This document shows, piece after piece, positions 1 through 5,051 of a DNA stretch of 12,719 bases. The notes below the pieces were generated by a model. The model ran no database searches. It had not been told where the DNA came from and was given only the letters and a program-made list of their open reading frames with translations. The stretch is from the NCBI GenBank assembly GCA_003646055.1, contig QNDZ01000030.1, forward strand, positions 1 through 12,719, written 5' to 3'. The stretch is from a bacterium (GTDB lineage: Bacteria > Hydrothermota > UBA3072 > B12-G15). Position numbers and translations under genes: made by a program. How positions within the stretch are numbered: position 1 is the stretch's first letter; every line of letters starts with the position of its first letter.

Positions 1-201
1 GGTTTTTCCCAGACCTGGTGGTCCAAAGAGAAGTATATGGTCAAGTGGTTCCTTTCTCTTCTTTGTTGCTTCAACAAAGACGCTCAGGTTCTCCTTCACC
101 TTATCCTGATTTATGAACTCCCTGAATGTCCTGGGCCTCAGGGACTTCTCAAGTTCTATCTCCTCTGGAAGTCTGTCAGGTCTTGTTATGTCCAGCCTGA
201 T
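1..201 (-). CDS. ruvB: RuvB Holliday-junction branch-migration ATPase, N-terminal part (cut by window edge)
   Basis: RuvB is the AAA+ hexameric motor that RuvA loads on Holliday junctions to drive branch migration. Only 67 residues are visible. They contain the family segment [10 protein letters not shown], then [15 protein letters not shown], whose GPPGLGKT (residues 60-67) is the Walker A motif; the window ends there. The frame lies directly downstream of ruvA and overlaps its end. An in-frame TAA sits a few codons upstream, and there is no ATG, GTG or TTG between that stop and the conserved RPRTFREF segment. The first in-frame GTG falls in the middle of the conserved domain. I therefore place the start at ATC (complement of 199-201), 7 bases after GGAGG. 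CTG (complement of 193-195) and ATA (complement of 187-189) are poorer choices by spacing. The identity is certain; the start is not. Confidence 0.93.
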   Translation of the reverse strand, partial: MRLDITRPDRLPEEIELEKSLRPRTFREFINQDKVKENLSVFVEATKKRKEPLDHILLFGPPGLGKT

Positions 202-740
202 TTCAAAACCTCCTTTATAAGTTCTTCTATTTTAAGGTCTTTCTTTTTTCCCAGAACCTTTTTGATACCCTCTTCTGCCTCCTGCCTTGTAAACCCAAGT
301 TTAATGAGGGCTGATACTGCCTCTTCAGGGAGTTTTTTCACATCTTCAAGTTTCCCCTTCAATTCAAGGACGATCCTCTTTGCCGTTTTCTCACCGACCC
401 CTTTAATCCCTGAAAATCTGGAAACATCACCCTCTTCAAGTGCCTTTATAAATCCTGTATACCCAAGGCTTGATAGGATGTTCATTGCTGTTCTTGCCCC
501 AACCTTCTGAACAGATAAGAGTGATAGAAATGCCCTTTTCTCCTCCTTACTCCCAAATCCGTACACCTCAAAACCATCCTGTTTGAATACAAGGTGAACA
601 AAGACTGAATGGGTTTCTCCCTCCTTGAGCCCAACCATTGTATCGGGTGTGAGAAAAACAAAGACACCTACACCGTGAAGGTCAAAGATTGCTCCATTCT
701 CTTTTATGGATATAACTTCACCCCTGACGAACTCAACCAT
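186..740 (-). CDS. ruvA: Holliday junction DNA helicase subunit RuvA
   Basis: RuvA binds four-way DNA junctions as a tetramer, recruits the RuvB motor and works with the RuvC resolvase. The protein is 184 aa, slightly short for a family usually around 190-205. The N-terminal OB-fold domain covers residues 1-62 ([20 protein letters not shown]...). Two helix-hairpin-helix DNA-binding motifs follow: [10 protein letters not shown] (about 76-85) and [13 protein letters not shown] (about 111-123). The RuvB-contacting C-terminal three-helix domain begins at about residue 137 ([14 protein letters not shown]). The frame stays open 22 codons further upstream, inside ruvC, but homology and a GAGG motif 4 bases before the ATG at 740 fix the start there. 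It overlaps the ruvC stop by 8 bp, which implies translational coupling. Confidence 0.95.
   Translation of the reverse strand: MVEFVRGEVISIKENGAIFDLHGVGVFVFLTPDTMVGLKEGETHSVFVHLVFKQDGFEVYGFGSKEEKRAFLSLLSVQKVGARTAMNILSSLGYTGFIKALEEGDVSRFSGIKGVGEKTAKRIVLELKGKLEDVKKLPEEAVSALIKLGFTRQEAEEGIKKVLGKKKDLKIEELIKEVLKSGWT
199..213 (-). promoter_or_regulatory. Shine-Dalgarno plus ATC putative start of ruvB
   Basis: On the minus strand AAAGGAGGT is followed by TTTGAA and ATC. The GGAGG core (complement of 209-213) lies 7 bases from ATC, inside the last codons of ruvA. It is the only plausible initiation site for the ruvB frame because no canonical start codon is available there. Coupling to ruvA translation is likely, since the ruvA stop lies 11 bases past the ATC. 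Confidence 0.65.
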
Positions 741-1206
741 ACTCCCTCTGAAGATAACATATTGCAGTGGCAAGTGCATCAGTAGCATCTGGTGGAATCT
801 CACCATTGATACCGAGAATGTATTTAACCATCTGGCCTACCTGTTGTTTTGATGAACTCCCTGAACCTGTTAGCGCCATTTTGACCTCCCTGGGTGAATA
901 TTCAATTATTGGTATTTCTTTCAATGAAAGGAGCAGAATTATTGCCCCTCTTAGTTCTCCCAGATGTATCAGGGTCTTTGTGTTTTTTCCGAAGAAAAGG
1001 GTTTCTATAATCGAAATATCAGGTTTTTTCAGTTCCAGTACCTCTTCAATCTCCCTGTATATGCTTTTAATCCTCTCTGCAAGGGTATCCCCTTTTGACT
1101 TTATGATTCTCCAATCAGTCTCAACAAATTTCCTCTTTTTACTGTCATAGTTAATTATACCAAGCCCGGTGAAACTCAGGCCAGGGTCTATGCCAAGGAT
1201 AATCAA
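733..1206 (-). CDS. ruvC: Crossover junction endodeoxyribonuclease RuvC
   Basis: RuvC is a dimeric, magnesium-dependent, RNase H-fold nuclease that cuts Holliday junctions symmetrically. The 157-aa protein keeps all four catalytic acids: D7 in LGIDPGLS, E68 in [11 protein letters not shown], and D140 and D143 in PPDATDALA. The length matches the family. The usual N-terminus MIILGIDPG is read from a TTG at 1204-1206 (complement), whose TTGA overlaps the yebC TGA stop. AGAGGG directly abuts this TTG, and GGAGG lies 10 bases upstream. ATT (MILGIDPG) and ATC (MLGIDPG) one and two codons later would sit closer to the usual spacing from AGAGGG, so the exact initiation codon is open. It lies between yebC and ruvA in one operon. 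Confidence 0.94.
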   Translation of the reverse strand: MIILGIDPGLSFTGLGIINYDSKKRKFVETDWRIIKSKGDTLAERIKSIYREIEEVLELKKPDISIIETLFFGKNTKTLIHLGELRGAIILLLSLKEIPIIEYSPREVKMALTGSGSSSKQQVGQMVKYILGINGEIPPDATDALATAICYLQREYG

Positions 1207-1955
1207 CCCTCTGATGCCTCCATAAGTATATTGTCGGGTATATCAAAATTTGCATATACATTCTGGACATCAGGGTGTTCTTCAAGCGCATCCATTAACT
1301 TCAGCAAGCTGTGTGCCTTGTCACCTTCAAGTTTAACAGTTGTCTGGGGAATCTTTGTGAGGCTTGCCTCCTCAACAGGGATACCTGCTTCTTCAATTGC
1401 CTGCTTTACACTGTGGAAGGACTTTGGGTCCGTTGTTATTTCATAGTAATCCCCTTCTGTTGTAATATCCTCTGCACCTGCTTCAATGGCAATCTCAAAT
1501 ATTTTTTCCTCATCCACTGCATCTTTTTGTATGTGGATTATACCTTTCTGATGGAATATCCATGCCACACACCCACTTGTTCCAAGGTTACCACCGTATT
1601 TTGAGAAAAGATGCCTGATTTCAGATGTGGTTCTGTTTTTGTTATCAGTAGCCGCCTCAACAAGGATTGCCACACCACCGGGTCCATATCCCTCATATGA
1701 TACCTCTTCAATGGTCTGGCCTGGAAGTTCACCAGTTCCTCTTTTAATTGCCTTTTCAATATTTTCCCATGGCATGTTCTGGGCCTTTGCAGCATCAATT
1801 GCGTGTCTCAGCCTGTAATTTGATTCAGGATCACCACCACCCTCTCTTGCTGCTATCACAATTTCTCTGATGAGTTTTGTGAAGATCTGCCCTTTACGTG
1901 CATCAACCTTTGCCTTTTTATGTCTTATCTGATGCCATTTTGAATGTCCTGACAT
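1203..1955 (-). CDS. yebC: YebC/TACO1-family protein
   Basis: A 250-aa protein with the invariant family N-terminus [21 protein letters not shown], followed by a long helical first domain and two alpha/beta domains ([13 protein letters not shown] at about 89-101, [17 protein letters not shown] at about 117-133). Length is typical (240-250 aa). Family members are often annotated as transcriptional regulators (PmpR), but work on YebC and mitochondrial TACO1 supports a role in translation, relieving ribosome stalling at difficult motifs such as polyproline. Its position upstream of ruvC-ruvA-ruvB is a conserved bacterial arrangement. The ATG at 1955 is preceded by TAAGGAGG with 4-base spacing. 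It is the first gene of the operon, behind a near-consensus promoter. Confidence 0.95.
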   Translation of the reverse strand: MSGHSKWHQIRHKKAKVDARKGQIFTKLIREIVIAAREGGGDPESNYRLRHAIDAAKAQNMPWENIEKAIKRGTGELPGQTIEEVSYEGYGPGGVAILVEAATDNKNRTTSEIRHLFSKYGGNLGTSGCVAWIFHQKGIIHIQKDAVDEEKIFEIAIEAGAEDITTEGDYYEITTDPKSFHSVKQAIEEAGIPVEEASLTKIPQTTVKLEGDKAHSLLKLMDALEEHPDVQNVYANFDIPDNILMEASEG

Positions 1956-1985
1956 AAATCCTCCTTAATGTTTTTCTTCATAAGA

Positions 1986-2014
1986 ATAATATCTTCTTTT
2001 TTGTAATAAGTCAA
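1986..2014 (-). promoter_or_regulatory. Sigma70-type promoter of the yebC-ruvCAB operon
   Basis: On the minus strand TTGACT (complement of 2009-2014), a 17-base spacer and TATTAT (complement of 1986-1991) form a near-consensus promoter. Transcription would start near 1979-1980, giving a leader of about 24 bases that contains the yebC ribosome binding site. The -35 lies just downstream of the stop of the 456-aa hypothetical gene, and no terminator is visible between them, so read-through from that gene is possible. Confidence 0.75.
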
Positions 2015-2022
2015 TACTGGAA

Positions 2023-3393
2023 TTAGAACAGTTTCATGCCTGGCATTGAGAATCCAAATCCAAGCCCTGCACAAAATCCTTTTTTTAAATAATTTAATGT
2101 AATTCCTTTTGATGTGAAAGGAATATTATCACCAATAGAGATGTAAATCTTTATTCTATGAACATTTGCGACCCTGTAAAACACCTGAGGTCCACCAGAA
2201 AAGAAATACAAATATCTATCATCCACCTGGCTTGAATTAAGAGAAACATTGATGCCCAGAAGTACCCTTTTTAATGGGGTAAATATTCCCAGACCTGTGG
2301 CAATTACCAATTCAGGAAGGCTTGTAAAAGGGTGGTTCTCTGTATAAAGTATGTGAAGCTTGGTGTAGAAAGCCCCTGTTCTCAGGAGAAGAAATCCCTC
2401 TGAAAAAATGGACTCCCTTCTTGTAAATGGTGGTGTAATCCCAATAATTGCACCCGAAGTGGTTCTGGGATAGGTAATCCCATCTTTTATTTCATATGAT
2501 TTCACTTTCCATCCTATTCCCATTCCGCTAAGCCCAGATACAAATGCAAGTGAGGCCCAACAGGAGAAAAAGCAACAATCCTGTGTAAGAGGGTCATTTT
2601 TATACTTAGATGCATATTCTTCTGAGAATTGAGTTATTGGAATCATTGAGACATTGAGGGCATATAACCCGAAGAAACCAATGCAATGACCCTTGTTTTC
2701 GTCAAATACAGCAATCAATGGGTATTGGCCAAAGGCAAGGGGTGCCAAATATATTTTTAAAACTTCCTCTTGATTCTCGGAAGGGGAAGGCATGGCAAGA
2801 AGTAACGAAAGGGTGGAGAAAAAAGTGAAGATGTAGTACTGTTTATTCAGATCCTTAAGATATGCAAACTGTTTTTTTGTAATGGCCTCTGGATGCATAT
2901 AGAGATGATTTAATATATCCAGTGTATCCACAGGAAATGAATCCAATGAGAACATTTTTTTTATTTGCCTTTTAAATTCCTTCATTGCCGCTTCAATAGT
3001 GGTGGATGTAAAGAGGAGGCTGTCTTTGAGAATGGGTGCAAAGGAATCAAGGGAATAAAACCTTACATAAAACCCCATTCTCACTAATCTGGATGACCAC
3101 CTGTATTTTGTAATAGAAAGGTGTAAGAAGTAATTACCCTCTGTTTTTTTCTTTATGAATTTTAGTAAATTTTTCTCTCCCTCAATCCCCTTACATTTTC
3201 TCAGTAAGGTATCTGATAACTTCACAATATTTTCAAAGATACGGGTCTCTTTAAGTAATTTCAGTACTGAATCTGGCTCAAAGAGGGGATTTGCAGTATC
3301 AGGAGCATTTTCAAGTAGTTCCCATGGTGTCCGCATATCCTGAAGGAGAAGAATGGTATTCCCATCCAATAAGCAGTAAATCAATAGGAGCAT
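2023..3393 (-). CDS. Hypothetical protein, possible exported beta-rich protein (composite architecture)
   Basis: A 456-aa protein that I do not recognise. Residues 1-19 are hydrophobic but lack basic residues, so they are a poor signal peptide. Residues 40-155 form a mixed alpha/beta region (for example GNYFLHLSITKYRW at about 86-99). Around residues 183-203 there is a signal-peptide-like stretch, NKQYYIFTFFSTLSLLLAMP, followed by a beta-rich half with many glycines and aromatics that ends in Phe, as outer-membrane barrels often do. Cys273, Cys274 and Cys278 cluster in DCCFFSC. There is no Shine-Dalgarno before the ATG at 3393; a TTGAAA-16-TATAAT promoter abuts it, so the mRNA is probably leaderless. 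An in-frame TGA lies 10 codons upstream. Codon use is richer in TTA and ATA than in the neighbours. It could be two genes fused, or a gene with a lost 5' end. Confidence 0.6.
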   Translation of the reverse strand: MLLLIYCLLDGNTILLLQDMRTPWELLENAPDTANPLFEPDSVLKLLKETRIFENIVKLSDTLLRKCKGIEGEKNLLKFIKKKTEGNYFLHLSITKYRWSSRLVRMGFYVRFYSLDSFAPILKDSLLFTSTTIEAAMKEFKRQIKKMFSLDSFPVDTLDILNHLYMHPEAITKKQFAYLKDLNKQYYIFTFFSTLSLLLAMPSPSENQEEVLKIYLAPLAFGQYPLIAVFDENKGHCIGFFGLYALNVSMIPITQFSEEYASKYKNDPLTQDCCFFSCWASLAFVSGLSGMGIGWKVKSYEIKDGITYPRTTSGAIIGITPPFTRRESIFSEGFLLLRTGAFYTKLHILYTENHPFTSLPELVIATGLGIFTPLKRVLLGINVSLNSSQVDDRYLYFFSGGPQVFYRVANVHRIKIYISIGDNIPFTSKGITLNYLKKGFCAGLGFGFSMPGMKLF

Positions 3394-3399
3394 ATTAAA

Positions 3400-3427
3400 A
3401 TTATATAAATTTAATAAAAAATTTCAA
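3400..3427 (-). promoter_or_regulatory. Promoter abutting the 456-aa gene (leaderless)
   Basis: On the minus strand TTGAAA (complement of 3422-3427), a 16-base spacer and a perfect TATAAT (complement of 3400-3405). Six bases (TTTAAT) separate the -10 from the ATG, so the predicted transcription start coincides with the A of the ATG. The -35 begins a few bases after the T-tract of the upstream terminator. The area is very AT-rich, so chance matches are possible. Confidence 0.6.
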
Positions 3428-3431
3428 GAAT

Positions 3432-3457
3432 AAAAAAGGGCACCCCGAAGGGTGCCC
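3432..3457 (-). terminator. Intrinsic terminator of the lipoprotein gene
   Basis: On the minus strand GGGCACCC, loop TTCG, GGGTGCCC, then six T. The 8-bp stem is perfect and GC-rich, the loop is the very stable UUCG type, and the T-tract follows immediately. It starts about 20 bases after the lipoprotein stop codon and isolates that gene from the downstream 456-aa gene. Confidence 0.92.
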
Positions 3458-3476
3458 ACCGCATAGACACCTCCTC

Positions 3477-3992
3477 TTACTCAGGATGGTTTACCTTTAT
3501 CTTCCTGAATGCAGGGAGAGATGAATATTCTTCACCATTTTCATCATAGTATTTAATGTAAATCTTGAGGTATCCTTCTCTATCATTTGGGTCAGCAGTT
3601 TCAAGGTCATCTGCATCGCCTTCATCTATGATTATCTCCTCTGTGAAACTCTCTTCACCGTGCCCTTCTACATAGGTATTTGGAATAATATCTTTGTCAA
3701 GAAGTGTGCCCACCCTGTTCCCATCCCTGTCATACAGTTCAACCTTTATTGTGGTGATGTAAAATGGATGTCCCTTTGTCTCCTTCAAGGAGAAGGACAG
3801 GTCGAATGTGTCCCTGCCAGAATCCCAGGATTGCCACCCGGCATTACTACCCTCTGGAACCACTGAAACTATCATGGTTGTGTCCGTAGAAACCTCAACA
3901 ACAGGCTTAACTGGATAGATCCCAATGGTTCCTGGTGCACAACCGAGAAGCATTACAAGCAAACCAATACCCATAAAAATGAAGATCCTCAT
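3477..3992 (-). CDS. Small lipoprotein of unknown function
   Basis: A 171-aa protein with a lipoprotein signal peptide, MRIFIFMGIGLLVMLLGC: a short basic start, a hydrophobic core and the lipobox LLGC, with Cys18 as the lipidated residue and Ala at +2. The mature part reads like a single beta-sandwich domain (FDLSFSLKETKGHPFYITTI, IKVELYDRDGNRVGTLLD) with an acidic stretch (DEGDADDLETADPNDRE, around residues 122-138). I do not recognise a named family. The frame is open two codons further to a GTG at 3998, but GGAGG overlaps that GTG and sits 5 bases before the ATG at 3992, which fixes the start. It is a single-gene unit closed by the strong terminator at 3432-3457. Confidence 0.82.
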   Translation of the reverse strand: MRIFIFMGIGLLVMLLGCAPGTIGIYPVKPVVEVSTDTTMIVSVVPEGSNAGWQSWDSGRDTFDLSFSLKETKGHPFYITTIKVELYDRDGNRVGTLLDKDIIPNTYVEGHGEESFTEEIIIDEGDADDLETADPNDREGYLKIYIKYYDENGEEYSSLPAFRKIKVNHPE

Positions 3993-4002
3993 GGCCACCT
4001 CC

Positions 4003-4030
4003 TTTTTTGATTAGATACCGTTTTTTGATT
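4003..4030. repeat. Short direct repeat TTTTTTGATT in the divergent intergenic region
   Basis: TTTTTTGATT occurs at 4003-4012 and again at 4021-4030, a shift of 18 bases. It lies between the lipoprotein start and the patatin promoter, in what would be the lipoprotein leader. It could be a protein-binding site or simply AT-rich low complexity. Confidence 0.4.
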
Positions 4031-4040
4031 TTTTGTTCCA

Positions 4041-4068
4041 ATTATAGTTTAACATAAAATTTTTATAA
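4041..4068 (-). promoter_or_regulatory. Possible promoter of the lipoprotein gene
   Basis: On the minus strand a perfect TATAAT (complement of 4041-4046) lies about 50 bases upstream of the lipoprotein ATG. The best -35, TTATAA (complement of 4063-4068, 16-base spacer), is poor. Call rests mainly on the -10. Confidence 0.35.
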
Positions 4069-4092
4069 GTCTATAGATTACTGGATTTATCC

Positions 4093-4121
4093 TTGATTTT
4101 TCATTCAATCCCATGTAAAAT
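4093..4121 (+). promoter_or_regulatory. Promoter of the patatin / GGDEF-ATPase operon
   Basis: TTGATT (4093-4098), a 17-base spacer and TAAAAT (4116-4121). Transcription would begin near 4128, giving a leader of about 15 bases with GGAGG before the ATG at 4143. Confidence 0.65.
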
Positions 4122-4142
4122 ACTCAAAAAGTGGAGGGGATA

Positions 4143-5045
4143 ATGAATCTTTTCAAAATGCCCAGGATTGGACTTGCCCTTGGAGGAGGTTCTGCTAAGG
4201 GCCTTGCACATATAGGGGTGATAAAAGTTTTTGAAGAAGAAGGTATCCCAATAGATGTAATAGCAGGCACAAGTATTGGTTCAATTGTTGGTGGACTGTA
4301 TGCACTGAACCCAGACCCACTGTATCTGGAGAATAAGGCAAGGGTTCTTATTAATTCAGATGCATTTAAGGATTTAAGGCTGGACAAGTTTAACAGGAAC
4401 CAGTCTGGAGGATGGTTTGGGAGGATAAAGTCAAGGCTGAAGGATGGTCTGACCGTTGCAGAATCCCTGATGAAGCCCTCTATTGTAGCAAAAGAGCCAA
4501 CAGAGAGGGTCTTCAAGGAACTTTTTGGTGATAAGGAGTTTTCAGATACAAGGATACCATTTGCATGCATAAGCCTTGACCTTCTCTCAGGCAATGATGT
4601 GATTTTTACAACAGGCCCTTTATGGAAGGCAACAATGGCAAGTTCTGCTATTCCTGGTATATTCCCAAAGGTTGAGTTTGAAAATTATGTTCTTGTGGAT
4701 GGAGGTGTTACTGCAAATGTTCCTATCCAGGCAGCAAGGGCACTTGGAGCAGATATTGTGATAGGTGTGATTCTTGGGAGGCAGTTGAGTCCACCAGGTG
4801 ACCTTTCAAGTGCACTTGAGGTGATACTGAGGAGCGATGAACTTGCAAAGTTCAAATTATTCAGATTAACACTGGAAGAGGCAGACTTCATTATAGATAT
4901 AGAACTCCCTGATATTCACTGGACAGAATTTGGCAGGATTGATGAATTGATACAGAGGGGTGAGGCTGCTGCAAGGTCAGCACTTGAGGGGGTGAGGAAG
5001 ATAACAAAGGGAAGGGGCTTTTTCTCCAGACTGTTCAGGAGGTGA
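4143..5045 (+). CDS. Patatin-like phospholipase (RssA/NTE-type)
   Basis: A 300-aa serine hydrolase of the patatin family, expected to hydrolyse acyl esters of phospholipids with a Ser-Asp dyad. The oxyanion-hole motif GGGSAKG is at residues 14-20, the nucleophile elbow GTSIG at 42-46 (Ser44), and the catalytic Asp186 in DGG (186-188). All catalytic features are intact. There is no signal peptide or membrane segment, so it is probably cytoplasmic; the tail FFSRLFRR is basic and aromatic and might touch the membrane. GGAGGGG lies before the ATG at 4143 with 5-base spacing; a GTG 12 bases upstream overlaps that site and is rejected. The TGA stop is part of a strong ribosome binding site for the next gene, which continues in the same frame, so the two are coupled. 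Its length and lack of extra domains resemble RssA and also the CBASS effector CapV. Confidence 0.9.
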   Translation: MNLFKMPRIGLALGGGSAKGLAHIGVIKVFEEEGIPIDVIAGTSIGSIVGGLYALNPDPLYLENKARVLINSDAFKDLRLDKFNRNQSGGWFGRIKSRLKDGLTVAESLMKPSIVAKEPTERVFKELFGDKEFSDTRIPFACISLDLLSGNDVIFTTGPLWKATMASSAIPGIFPKVEFENYVLVDGGVTANVPIQAARALGADIVIGVILGRQLSPPGDLSSALEVILRSDELAKFKLFRLTLEEADFIIDIELPDIHWTEFGRIDELIQRGEAAARSALEGVRKITKGRGFFSRLFRR

Positions 5046-5051
5046 AACATC
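5037..5051 (+). promoter_or_regulatory. Extended Shine-Dalgarno plus ATC putative start of the GGDEF-ATPase gene
   Basis: AGGAGGTGA (5037-5045) is a 9-base perfect complement of the usual 16S rRNA 3' end and contains the patatin TGA stop. ATC follows at 5049-5051, 6 bases after the GGAGG core. No ATG, GTG or TTG occurs in frame until 5229, by which point the first part of the GGDEF catalytic domain has already been encoded. Confidence 0.65.

Noticed and set aside
37..510. Plus-strand open frame of 157 codons opposite ruvA and ruvB
   Set aside because: It lies antisense to conserved ruvA/ruvB coding sequence, has no domain-like pattern, and is a shadow of those genes.
741..806. Longer RuvA start 22 codons upstream
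   Set aside because: The extra residues lie inside ruvC and match nothing in RuvA; the family N-terminus begins at MVEFVRG.
4131..4142. GTG start of the patatin gene at 4131
   Set aside because: GGAGGGG, the ribosome binding site, overlaps this codon and is correctly spaced for the ATG at 4143.
5043..5045. Genome-wide reassignment of UGA to an amino acid
   Set aside because: TGA ends ruvC, yebC and glmS at their normal family lengths, so UGA works as a stop here. Local readthrough at the patatin end remains only an alternative.
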